A DNA stretch of 64,000 nucleotides from Rhizobium leguminosarum (lineage in GTDB: Bacteria > Pseudomonadota > Alphaproteobacteria > Rhizobiales > Rhizobiaceae): the NCBI RefSeq assembly GCF_004123835.1, contig NZ_MZMU01000015.1, forward strand, positions 62,001 through 126,000, given 5' to 3'. The notes under the pieces were generated by a model, which did no database searches, had not been told where the DNA came from, and saw only the letters and a program-made list of their open reading frames with translations. A program made the position numbers and the translations under genes. Shown piece after piece: positions 25,945-33,412 of the stretch. Numbering within the stretch: position 1 is the first letter of the stretch; each line of letters begins with the position of its first letter.

Positions 25945-26193
25945 GAAAGACCTCCTGTCAGAAACTGACGTTACGTGGTTGATGCCAATCAACTTTGAAC
26001 CACGATCTTTGTTCCCGGCCGGCTTGGTCATCGACGATCTTCATGCGGAGCTGATCGAGATCGATAAGAATCTTGCGCGTTCGCAGCTGACGTCCGGCGA
26101 AGAGAGCGCCATATCTTCAGGGACAAGGTGATCTTGGGAGGAGAGGACAGAAGCTCTCGTCACTCGGTCACGGCCTAAACTGGAGAGGTATCG

Positions 26194-26373
26194 ATGAACA
26201 AATTTCGGGCATTTGTAGCAGCCGGAGCAATCAGTCTTGCCGCCATGACCTCGGCCTGCTCGACACCGCCGAACTCATACGGCTCGGCATCAGGCTATCA
26301 GCCGGGAGATTCAATGAATCCGGCCTGTGCCGATGGATTCCGACCTGGCGACGGCCGTTCATGCAGCTATTAG
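26194..26373 (+). CDS. Small lipoprotein
   Basis: A 59-aa ORF with a lipoprotein signal: MNKFRAFVAAGAISLAAMTSAC gives a lipobox TSAC with the acylated Cys22. The short mature part is Ser/Tyr/Gly-rich (STPPNSYGSASGYQPGD) with three more cysteines near the end. GGAGAGG precedes the ATG. It probably sits in the outer membrane. It overlaps tail-to-tail with a frameshifted ORF on the other strand. Confidence 0.75.
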   Translation: MNKFRAFVAAGAISLAAMTSACSTPPNSYGSASGYQPGDSMNPACADGFRPGDGRSCSY

Positions 26374-26563
26374 AGGCGGTCGTCTCTTTGTCCGTCCAAA
26401 AAGCGTGATCGTACGGAGCGTCAGGCAGGCGCTCCATAAGCGATCATTTCCGTTGATGACAGCCCCAACGGCAGCGCCGATCGCGACACCGAACGTGATG
26501 CCGATCGCGGCGTCATCGAACAGCATCGCCTATTCCTATTCCTATCGCCATACCCAGAGCCAT
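26359..26563 (-). pseudogene. Frameshifted glycine-zipper small protein
   Basis: On the minus strand, ATG at 26563 opens MALGMAIGIGIGDAVR then stops (26513-26515). A second frame, open from 26526 to 26359, continues with DDAAIGITFGVAIGAAVGAV then NGND. Put together they would make one glycine-zipper protein of the repeated GxAxG type common in rhizobial small proteins. The break lies just after a repeated ATAGGA tract, where slippage is easy. Either a pseudogene or a sequencing error; alternatively the second part alone is a 55-aa gene. Confidence 0.35.
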
Positions 26564-26700
26564 GGCCGTGACCCTATCCAGGCGCTGTGGCGATAGTATG
26601 TGTTTCGCTGCATGACCGCGAACTGCGCGTGGTTCGAGCGAGGCAAGCTAAGACGGCTCGGCGGAGCGCCAGCCGGTTCTATGACCGCCAATCCACCTCA

Positions 26701-26955
26701 CTACCGTTTTTTCCGGAGATCTCCTGGCAAAGCGTCAATGAGTTGATGCACTTTTCCGGTGGCAAACACGATGTCCTCGCGCGGCAGATGGACTGTTATC
26801 TCAATCTCCTCCCACCTGCCGCCATGGTCTTTTGCGAACCTGACGGCGGCTTCCAAAGAGGTGAATTGCACGGCCGGTGCTTTGGCGGTCCAGAACTGCA
26901 CGCTGCAGTCCGCCGCACTGTAATCTAAAAATGCTTTTTCGGGATCTAGCGCCAT
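26701..26955 (-). CDS. Small hypothetical protein
   Basis: An 84-aa acidic soluble protein (MALDPEKAFLDYSAADCSV...). A balanced residue composition and a predicted alternating strand/helix pattern suggest a real protein, but no family is recognised and the ribosome site is weak (AAAG only). It lies alone in a gene-poor region. The opposite-strand ORF across it is less protein-like. Confidence 0.5.
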   Translation of the reverse strand: MALDPEKAFLDYSAADCSVQFWTAKAPAVQFTSLEAAVRFAKDHGGRWEEIEITVHLPREDIVFATGKVHQLIDALPGDLRKKR

Positions 26956-27344
26956 GACGTTTTGCTTTACACCGGCGCCGGTTGGTTGGCCAGCGGTTGC
27001 CTACCGATCGTAAAAGCGCATGACTAGGCTGACGGCTTGACGGCGATGTGCGCGCGGATGGCGACCCGGGCAGGGATGGTCTTAGATAAAAAGAAAGGGT
27101 CGGGCGAATGCTCGCGCCGACCCTTCTTTGATTGCGTCTGCACGGTGCCAGTACATCCGTGGTCACCAGCAAAAGCCATCTGATAGATTGAATTTATGCG
27201 CCTCGTGAATTTTCGCAAGGATTAGGGGGTGCTGATTTAGGGCTAGGTATGGGCGACCTAGTTGCCCGTCTTGCGGCACTACCAGGTGACAAACCGGCGC
27301 ACGCCCTCTTGGACACCAAAAATGTCTTCTTGGACGGAGAAGGT
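26956..27344. other. Gene-poor interval with an orphan hairpin
   Basis: About 390 bp without a supported gene. The only structure is a terminator-like hairpin at 27088-27130. Short ORFs crossing the interval run through the hairpin and have poor codon content, so they are not listed as genes. Confidence 0.5.
27088..27130. terminator. Orphan terminator-like hairpin
   Basis: AAAGAAAGGGTCGG pairs with CCGACCCTTCTTT (one bulged base), flanked by A and T tracts, a form that can terminate in either direction. It is not adjacent to the end of a recognised gene: the minus-strand gene at 26701-26955 starts here, and the methyltransferase gene ends 215 bp away. It may end a lost gene or an unannotated small RNA. 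Confidence 0.5.
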
Positions 27345-28091
27345 TCAGTGCGTTCGGGTCACAAGCATGTGTCCAGCCGAGAGGTCAAAGTCCAGTCCCT
27401 CTCGTCCTGCGCGAGAGAAGTAATCGTCTGCCGCCTTTCGGCACCCAGACCAGTCCGAGTAGGCGCGAAGTGCGACAGCGCCGCCGACGATGAGATGAGG
27501 CATAACCCGCTCTAGACAGGCGCTGACAGGCTCGTACCAATCAACATCGATATTGGCCAAAGCGACCGGCTCGGCGACTGTAAGCGTGTCTTGCACCTTA
27601 CCCTTTATCAGTTGGACGTTGTTGGACTCGACGGGATAGCCAAACCTAGCGAAGTTGTTCGTCACCGTCGCCATCAGGTCATCATCATAGAGATAGTATT
27701 GCTGGCCTCCAAGGCCGACGGCTTCGCCGGCTTTGATTTCAGCGTACCGAGCTTTCATGTCGTCGCCATCGTGCTCCGAAGGCGGAGGGAGCATCTCGAA
27801 CAGGTCGTACACGCGCATAGCGCGCTGAGGCGACTTGGCGGAACACATGAGAATTGCTGAACCGCCGCGCGCACAACCTGCCTCAATGATCAACGCTCCG
27901 CTCGGGGCGGTACGACGCACTACCTCAAGCAATTGATGAAGTTGACGATCAGTCGTGTAAGAAAGGTGTTCGGCGCGCACCCTTGACCAAACCTGTCGAA
28001 CGGTCCTTGGGTAGGCGGTCCGACGGGCGCGTTCCAAAAGCGCGTTGAGGCGCCAACGCGCCCCACGCGCAACTCTATGTACTGCTTTCAT
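27345..28091 (-). CDS. TylF/MycF-family methyltransferase-like protein
   Basis: A 248-aa protein with the TylF-type SAM methyltransferase pattern: IIEAGCARGGSAILMCSA (SAM-binding motif I), VYDLFEMLPPPSEHDGDDM, NNVQLIKGKVQDTL, and the metal-binding region VALANIDVDWYEPVSACLERVMPHL with final GG(A)V. These are usually O-methyltransferases of sugars in antibiotic or surface polysaccharide pathways. ATG at 28091 is preferred over a TTG upstream. It is isolated in a gene-poor tract, so the acceptor is unknown and transfer is possible. Confidence 0.85.
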   Translation of the reverse strand: MKAVHRVARGARWRLNALLERARRTAYPRTVRQVWSRVRAEHLSYTTDRQLHQLLEVVRRTAPSGALIIEAGCARGGSAILMCSAKSPQRAMRVYDLFEMLPPPSEHDGDDMKARYAEIKAGEAVGLGGQQYYLYDDDLMATVTNNFARFGYPVESNNVQLIKGKVQDTLTVAEPVALANIDVDWYEPVSACLERVMPHLIVGGAVALRAYSDWSGCRKAADDYFSRAGREGLDFDLSAGHMLVTRTH

Positions 28092-28738
28092 AACGCCCCC
28101 ATCTCCCCGCAACAGCGTCCGCCTCGGCGAAGCCTTACTGAACTCCCTACGACTCCCTTGGCGGGGGAAACCCGCTAGCGTCGTGTCTTGCCCTTCTCAT
28201 CGACGTACTCGTCGTTGGCAAAGCTGATCTGTTTTCATGATACGATCATCTCTGGTCCTCACTCGCATACCTTCAAAGCGTTGACGGATAACTCAGCGGT
28301 TCATCAGGACAAAGTAAGCCAAGAGGAGGGGGGTGCGGTCTTACATCCATTTCGGAAAAAGATTGACCGTCATCTGCTGCGCGCGGCGTTCCGGGAGCCT
28401 CTAATTTCAGAGCCTTCCGATGACAGTACGAAACCGGCGTTCTGCAACGACCTATCGAAAAGCTTTATAGACCCTTAGTAGGTTTCCCTCAACGGCCAAT
28501 TGACCCGGCTTAGACCGCTTTTCGGCTACGTAGCGGGGGCTATCACTGCCCGTTTGATTGCATCGGCGCGGCCATTCATCCTCCAATTGGGGGTCTGTTG
28601 ATTCGCTCTTCCTGTGAATTGCCCCCCGGTCGGCGTTCGGAAGAGAAATCTATTACATCCAACTTATAGCTGGTGACATGGCTGGCCGCCCGTTCCGCAC
28701 GGTCGAAGGAAGCCATCTCACGGCCTGCGAGAATCCAT
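28092..28738. other. Gene-poor interval
   Basis: About 650 bp without a convincing gene. A 96-codon open frame on the plus strand (28188-28478) lacks a ribosome site and family resemblance. Composition is less GC-rich than the surrounding core genes, in keeping with an eroded or acquired segment. Confidence 0.5.
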
Positions 28739-29041
28739 ATGAAGACCGGAGTGAAGCGAGCTCTCGTTCTTGAGCTATTCAACAAGCAGGGCGGGCGCTG
28801 TTGTTACTGCGACCGCCTCATGGTCATCCTGCCTCGCGGCAAGGATCAGAACCGACCAGACGCCGCAACGCTCGAGCATCTAATGACAAATCGCCGCACG
28901 GGCTGGACGCGACGCGACAACATGGCGGCTGCTTGCCGCGAGTGCAACGGAATGCGCGGATCCGGAATGGATTGGCTGATGTTCAAGACTTATCGCCGCG
29001 GCGAGTTTTGGGAGCTCATTGGCGGCTGCAAGGATTTATAG
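28739..29041 (+). CDS. HNH-nuclease-like protein
   Basis: A 100-aa protein with an HNH zinc-finger nuclease pattern: GGRCCYCDRLM (CxxC), TLEHLMTNRR (His), RRDNMAAACRECNGMRG (Asn and second CxxC). The layout matches small HNH endonuclease-fold proteins found in mobile elements and bacterial chromosomes; the role is unknown. The start at MKTGVKRALVL (28739) is chosen because the preceding residues are unlike the domain. Followed by an inverted repeat. Confidence 0.78.
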   Translation: MKTGVKRALVLELFNKQGGRCCYCDRLMVILPRGKDQNRPDAATLEHLMTNRRTGWTRRDNMAAACRECNGMRGSGMDWLMFKTYRRGEFWELIGGCKDL

Positions 29042-29063
29042 ATCGGCCTGCCCTGGCCGAACC

Positions 29064-29101
29064 GCGGTCAGCCGTTGTCGCCGCATGATGCGGCTGACCG
29101 C
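29064..29101. repeat. Perfect inverted repeat
   Basis: GCGGTCAGCCG (29064-29074) and CGGCTGACCGC (29091-29101), 11 bp each, separated by 16 bp. It begins 22 bp past the HNH gene stop codon. No T-tract follows, so it may be a protein site or the remnant of an element end rather than an intrinsic terminator. Confidence 0.6.
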
Positions 29102-29174
29102 TCACCAACACCATAGGCCGGCGCGATCACCACCCGCGACTACACCAGCGGCGCGCCGGCTGGTCTTTGCAGCG

Positions 29175-29796
29175 CTATTGATTGACGGACCCCGGACAAG
29201 CGCGTCCGCGGCAGTTCAGAAGATAACCGCCAGCCGGCTTACATGTCCCGTCTGCAAGGTATCGTCTTCGCTTCTGCGTATGCACTCCTATGAGCGTTAT
29301 GTCAGCGTCGACCCAACTCCTGCCGCAGCTGGAGCATTGTTTAGGGGTCCAAGCGAACGCGTCAACACCGCGCGGATTCGTGCTCAATTTGAAGATGGAA
29401 GCCCGAGAGCCTGTGTACGGCGTTATGGACCGTAGTCGGACCCTTGTGCGGCAGTACTCATATGGAGGAGGGAAACGGATCTTTGTCCTTGTCTCCTCTC
29501 CTTCCCTGCGCGGAGCCACGAGCATAACGGCGGCATCTACAGAGCCAGGGGGCACTCCGACGTAAGCGGCAGCCGCTTCAATTACAGATTTGCACACAGC
29601 ATTGTTGTTGCAATCTTCCAGCACCTCACCCCATTTGCGTTGGTCGCATCACTGGATTGAAACGCACCTTTACAGCTATAAAGTCGCTCTCGTCTTCATT
29701 CGCAAATGGATCGAATTGGGCTTGCCCGAAATCTGGCGCGGCAATAGCCGCTATCGTTGCCAGAGCTGAAGCTCTGATAAATTTTGAAACCCTCAT
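29175..29796 (-). pseudogene. Frameshifted secreted protein
   Basis: ATG at 29796 opens a signal-peptide-like start (MRVSKFIRASALATIAAIAA, then PDFGQAQFDPFANEDESD) that stops at 29626-29628 after PTQMG. Deleting one base in the run CAAATGGGG moves into the frame that stays open to 29175, with EVLEDCNNNAVCKSVIEAAAAYVGVPPGS, a continuous, protein-like sequence. I read it as one secreted protein of ~200 residues broken by a +1 shift. No family is recognised. A sequencing error is an alternative. Confidence 0.5.
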
Positions 29797-29969
29797 AGCC
29801 GTCCCCTTAGCCAGATGGTTTATTAGATAGTCGAAATATATACCCCAGCGAGTAGTGTCGCAAGCAGATGGCTGAACGTCAGAGCCGGAACCGACGACAT
29901 AACTAATTAAACTCGCTATCAGGTGTCGAGCCGAAGCTGAGTCAAAAGCGGGGAGGGAAAGTGGGGAAG

Positions 29970-30011
29970 TAAGTACCTGCTTTCGGATTTCTCAACAAAA
30001 ACAGGTACTTA
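29970..30011. repeat. Inverted repeat beside tRNA-Asn
   Basis: TAAGTACCTG (29970-29979) and CAGGTACTTA (30002-30011), 10 bp perfect, 22 bp apart, ending 11 bp from the 3' end of the tRNA. It could be the tRNA terminator or a recombination/attachment-related site. On the tRNA strand a T-rich loop lies between the arms, but there is no T-run after the second arm. Confidence 0.55.
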
Positions 30012-30021
30012 TTTCTTAAAA

Positions 30022-30096
30022 TGGCTCCCCGGGCCGGATTCGAACCGGCGACCTGTCGATTAACAGTCGAATGCTCTACCGCTGAGCTACCAGGGA
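30022..30096 (-). tRNA. tRNA-Asn (GTT)
   Basis: A 75-nt cloverleaf with encoded CCA. The acceptor TCCCTGG pairs with CCGGGGA, with a mismatch at one pair. The D-arm is GCTCAGCGGTAGAGC, the anticodon loop CTGTTAA gives GTT, and the T-arm is GCCGGTTCGAATCCGGC. It lies at the edge of the eroded 26-30 kb region. Confidence 0.95.
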
Positions 30097-30213
30097 TCAC
30101 TGCTTGGCGCGGTGTGAGTGGGCTAATACAAACGCTTTCCCGATTTGCCAAGCGGTTTTTTCAAAAAAATGAAATGAACTTGTATTTGGGATGCCTGCGC
30201 CCATCTCTGGGGA

Positions 30214-30531
30214 ATGACAAATGTGAATGATCGCCAGGAGACGAGAGGCGGCGAGAAGCGCAAGGCACGGGCAGTGCGCTTCGGCATCGATCATGCAAGC
30301 GGCAGGCTTGTGCTCGGCTCTTTCAGCATCGGCATGCCGCGTTCGCGCATCGCGCGGATGGCACTCGGCATGGCTCTCATTTTCTGCGGCGTGTTGGGTT
30401 TCCTGCCCATCCTCGGCTTCTGGATGCTGCCGCTCGGCTTCCTCGTGCTCTCGCACGATCTGCCGTTCGCGCGCCGGCTTCGGCGGCGGCTGGCGGTCTG
30501 GTGGCACAGACGGCGAAAACCGACAGGCTGA
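30214..30531 (+). CDS. PGPGW-type small membrane protein
   Basis: A 105-aa protein with a charged N-terminal 40 residues and two hydrophobic segments (about 45-65 and 67-83) joined as FCGVLGFLPILGFWMLPLGFLVLSHDLP, resembling the PGPGW transmembrane family. The C-terminus is very basic (ARRLRRRLAVWWHRRRK), likely cytoplasmic. Function unknown. Confidence 0.75.
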   Translation: MTNVNDRQETRGGEKRKARAVRFGIDHASGRLVLGSFSIGMPRSRIARMALGMALIFCGVLGFLPILGFWMLPLGFLVLSHDLPFARRLRRRLAVWWHRRRKPTG

Positions 30532-30627
30532 TCGGCAAGGAGGGTGTGGAACTGTGGATCGTTTTTCGCATTCGTGGTTTATGGAATGTAAAACGCAAAA
30601 TTGCGTCACAATGGTCCAGGTGAGGAA

Positions 30628-30969
30628 ATGAAGGTATCCTTTGTTGTCGTCCTGTCGGCAGCGGCGCTTCTCTCAGGCATGTCCGCCGAGGCCCAAGCCA
30701 TCGACAGCCGCGGTTTCGACGCGCGCGGCATCTGTCGCCGTCCGGAAGGCTGTGTGGTCGACCACGGTCAAGGCGGAAGCTATAATGGACCTCGCAACTA
30801 TCGCAATTTCAACGGTCGTAACGATCGCGACGACAGGAACGACCGCGAGCGGGACAATCGTCGCTACCGTTCTCAGAACAGGAGCGACAATTTCGACGCC
30901 GGAACCAGCCGCCTTGTCGCAGGCCCTGAAATTGGGCTGGGCGCGCAGATCATCGACATTCGCGTCTAG
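30628..30969 (+). CDS. Secreted Asp/Arg/Asn-rich small protein
   Basis: A 113-aa protein with a clear signal peptide (MKVSFVVVLSAAALLSGMSAEAQA). The mature part has two Cys (ICRRPEGC) and a low-complexity, charged region (NGRNDRDDRNDRERDNRRYRS), ending GAQIIDIRV. Probably periplasmic or surface-exposed; no family is recognised. GAGG directly upstream supports the start. Confidence 0.75.
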   Translation: MKVSFVVVLSAAALLSGMSAEAQAIDSRGFDARGICRRPEGCVVDHGQGGSYNGPRNYRNFNGRNDRDDRNDRERDNRRYRSQNRSDNFDAGTSRLVAGPEIGLGAQIIDIRV

Positions 30970-31304
30970 TTCGATCTGAGTTCGCTTTCCTCGAAAGTGC
31001 CGCCATGGTCCGGATCGAGCCCGGTCGCCATCAACAGGCTGCAGGCGGCGAGGAGGAGGACGAGCTTGACTGCGTAGGACGCAACGGAGACCGGTTGTCG
31101 ATGCGCCTGTGATACGCGACACGGCGCTATATAATATTTGTAGTAGAAATGCGGATCATCCGTTTCCAGCAGGTTCTGGTAGACGTGCGGCGGAATATCC
31201 GCATGTTTCACCGGCGGAGAACCGGGGAACTTTACATGCAGATCCCGGGTTTCGGCGTCGTATGCTGCACGCACGCGCTTCGATTTGAGGGCAGCCCAAT
31301 CCAT
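30966..31304 (-). CDS. KTSC-domain small membrane protein
   Basis: A 112-aa protein. The N-terminal part (KSKRVRAAYDAETRDLHVKF...VYQNLLETDDPHFYYKYYI) follows the KTSC domain pattern, a lysyl-tRNA-synthetase-associated small domain. A hydrophobic helix lies at about 78-96 (YAVKLVLLLAACSLLMA). AGGAG seven nt upstream fixes the start. It overlaps the preceding plus-strand gene tail-to-tail by 4 bp. Confidence 0.75.
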   Translation of the reverse strand: MDWAALKSKRVRAAYDAETRDLHVKFPGSPPVKHADIPPHVYQNLLETDDPHFYYKYYIAPCRVSQAHRQPVSVASYAVKLVLLLAACSLLMATGLDPDHGGTFEESELRSN

Positions 31305-31566
31305 CGCAAGCTCCTATACCCTCCCGAGGGCAATTGAGTCCCGGACGACGATCGAAGTCAAGTCAAGAATTTGTTTCAAATGCCATCATTGGCAGGAAAT
31401 GGATCATCGTAACCGCCGTGGAAATTCCAGCTCGCGCCCGCTCCGTTTCGGGATGGAAAAATGGTCGTTTCGGCAGCTGCGGAATAGCGTTTTTCCGAAA
31501 TGCCCTCTTGCGATTTCCTTACGATCATTCTAAACGCTCGCCACGGCTCAGATAACGAGCGCGTGA

Positions 31567-31640
31567 GGCCTCGTGGCGGAGTGGTGACGCAGAGGACTGC
31601 AAATCCTTGTACCCCGGTTCAATTCCGGGCGAGGCCTCCA
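31567..31640 (+). tRNA. tRNA-Cys (GCA)
   Basis: A 74-nt cloverleaf with encoded CCA. Acceptor arms GGCCTCG/CGAGGCC pair perfectly, anticodon loop CTGCAAA gives GCA, and the T-arm is CCCGGTTCAATTCCGGG. The discriminator base is T. Confidence 0.96.
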
Positions 31641-31710
31641 ACATCTTCCACATGACACAATCGATGTGAAACGCTGCTGGCTCAGTGGTACGGCATTGGC
31701 GTTTGCGATG

Positions 31711-32013
31711 CTACCAGACCTGCTGGCCGGGCGAAAAATCGAACTGTAACGGATTGATTCCCGTGAGGCGGTAAAGTGCCTTCAGGCCGCCTTTCCGGAT
31801 TTGCGCCTGATATTGCAGATCGCCCAATTCAGGCCCCTCATCGATGTCGGGGCCGGCGCCGAGCAGCCGCCGCATGCCTTGCGGCGAAATGCGGGTGAAG
31901 CTGCGAATGTCGCCGTTGCCGTATTTGATCAGCAGCAGGCGGGCATCGGCGTTGTAGTGAAGCGCTTCTATACCGCGCGATTGGATCAGAAAGGTTTGCA
32001 TGCGCACAGCCAT
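31711..32013 (-). CDS. Small hypothetical protein, KTSC-like
   Basis: A 100-aa soluble protein. The core GIEALHYNADARLLLIKYGNGDIRSFTRISP follows a KTSC-like strand pattern, extended by a C-terminal tail. ATG at 32001 (MQTFLIQSRG) is an alternative start; neither has a good ribosome site. It stands downstream of tRNA-Cys in the opposite direction. Confidence 0.6.
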   Translation of the reverse strand: MAVRMQTFLIQSRGIEALHYNADARLLLIKYGNGDIRSFTRISPQGMRRLLGAGPDIDEGPELGDLQYQAQIRKGGLKALYRLTGINPLQFDFSPGQQVW

Positions 32014-32173
32014 AGCGGAAGGCGAGGGCGCCGCAACAAAATGGTTGACGTAACGTTAATGCGCGCGCGACTGTCGGAGCTGGATTTCAAAGGAAACGAA
32101 CGCATGTCAGACCTGCGCCGGGCATGATTGCCGCAAGCGCCATGTAGAGTATCTCTAAGCGCGTTTCGACGCT

Positions 32174-32284
32174 TTATCGCTTCCAAGTCGTTTCGCCGTC
32201 CAGTAGCCCGCAGCAGAATATGCCGACGAGCGCTGCGACGATGAAGAAATCGAACAGCGTGAAATACTCGAAAATCGCAGACAT
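32174..32284 (-). CDS. 36-residue membrane microprotein
   Basis: A 36-aa ORF, MSAIFEYFTLFDFFIV followed by AALVGIFCCGLLDGETTWKR, with one transmembrane helix (about 12-27) and two adjacent cysteines. The ribosome site GGAGGAG lies 6 nt upstream of the ATG. It is divergent from the methyltransferase gene. The strong site and membrane-like sequence support translation; function unknown. Confidence 0.6.
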   Translation of the reverse strand: MSAIFEYFTLFDFFIVAALVGIFCCGLLDGETTWKR

Positions 32285-32494
32285 GGCCTGCTCCTCCTAT
32301 TTCCTCCGCTGCAGATCATAACATGAAGGGCTGAAAGATTCCACGCTGGAGTTGCAGCGTCCATCCTGCCCCTGTGGCGCGGAAGAGGCGCCTGCCGGAT
32401 TCTTTTCGCCGGCGCCTGCCAAGCCTTGAAAGCATCGGTGGCGGGGATTAAGAGACGAGGGACAGGAACCGCTTTTCAAGAGCGAGAGGACATA

Positions 32495-33157
32495 ATGGAT
32501 TTCGAAGCAGCGCGCGTAAAGATGGTCGATACCCAGGTTCGCACGACGGACGTTACCTCGCATTCCGTGCTGACGGCGTTTCTCACGGTGCCGCGTGAGG
32601 CTTTCGTGCCGGAGAAGGCGAAGCTGCTGGCTTATATCGACAATGACGTCGCGATCTCCGCAGCCGCGCCGGGAAAGCCGGCCCGTTTCCTGATGGAGGC
32701 ATCGCCGCTTGCCAAGCTGCTGCAGCTGGCCGCGATCACCAAAGACGACTTCGTGCTCGAGGTTGGCTGCGGGACGGGTTATACATCGGCGCTGTTGTCG
32801 ATCATTGCCGGCTCCGTCATCGCGCTCGAGTGCGACGAGACGTTGGCCACTGAAGCGAAGGCGCAGCTTGCCGGCTACGCCAAAGTCGAGGTCGTGACCG
32901 GCCCGCTCGAACAGGGCTACGCTGCCGGCGCTCCCTATGATCTGATCTTCGTCAACGGCGCAGTCGAAGAGGTTCCGGCGGCCCTTCTCGGTCAATTGCG
33001 CGATGGTGGCCGTCTGATCACCGTCGAAGGTTACGGCAATGCCGCCCGTGCCAAGGTCTTCGTCGCCGAGCGCGGCGCTGTTTCGGAAAACGTCTTCTTC
33101 AATGCCTCGGTCAAGCCGCTGCCGGGTTTCGCCAAGGCGCGCGAATTCGTTTTCTGA
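32495..33157 (+). CDS. Protein-L-isoaspartate O-methyltransferase-family protein
   Basis: A 220-aa SAM-dependent methyltransferase of the PCMT family: VREAFVP-like PREAFVPEKAKLLAY, motif I VLEVGCGTGYTSALL and RDGGRLITVEG. A second, separate pcm occurs at 55.2 kb, so the two may differ in role. GAGAGGA upstream of ATG 32495 gives the start. In other rhizobia this gene is, as I recall, followed by tolC; here a terminator and then the popZ-like gene follow. Confidence 0.88.
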   Translation: MDFEAARVKMVDTQVRTTDVTSHSVLTAFLTVPREAFVPEKAKLLAYIDNDVAISAAAPGKPARFLMEASPLAKLLQLAAITKDDFVLEVGCGTGYTSALLSIIAGSVIALECDETLATEAKAQLAGYAKVEVVTGPLEQGYAAGAPYDLIFVNGAVEEVPAALLGQLRDGGRLITVEGYGNAARAKVFVAERGAVSENVFFNASVKPLPGFAKAREFVF

Positions 33158-33184
33158 CATCGTTCTTGTCGATGACATTTAGCG

Positions 33185-33211
33185 ACGGGCGCCATGGGCG
33201 CCCGTTTTTTT
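33185..33211 (+). terminator. Terminator after the PCMT-family gene
   Basis: Perfect stem ACGGGCGCC-ATG-GGCGCCCGT followed by a long T-run, 28 bp after the stop codon. Confidence 0.9.
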
Positions 33212-33412
33212 GTGAGGGCCGCAGGAGAGCCTTCACAAACATGAATTATCCTGATGCCGCCACGTCGCAAACATCAGGTAACAAAACTGTGCATGGCCGC
33301 ATTCATTTGATTCGCGATGATTTTTTTCCCGCTTGGGGTATTCTAAGGTCGTGGTGATTCGGGTGAACGCTCCACATCATCCGGTCGTTGTTTTTGGATA
33401 ACGGGGATAGAA

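Noticed and set aside
25943..26131. Plus-strand open frame MKDLLSETDV... opposite the 25-residue gene
   Set aside because: It begins within the ribosome site of the better supported minus-strand microprotein and has no site of its own.
28188..28478. 96-codon plus-strand frame in the gene-poor interval
   Set aside because: No ribosome site and no similarity to known families.
31641..31700. tRNA-like fragment GCTGGCTCAGTGGTA after tRNA-Cys
   Set aside because: No matching acceptor or anticodon arm; chance resemblance to a D-arm.
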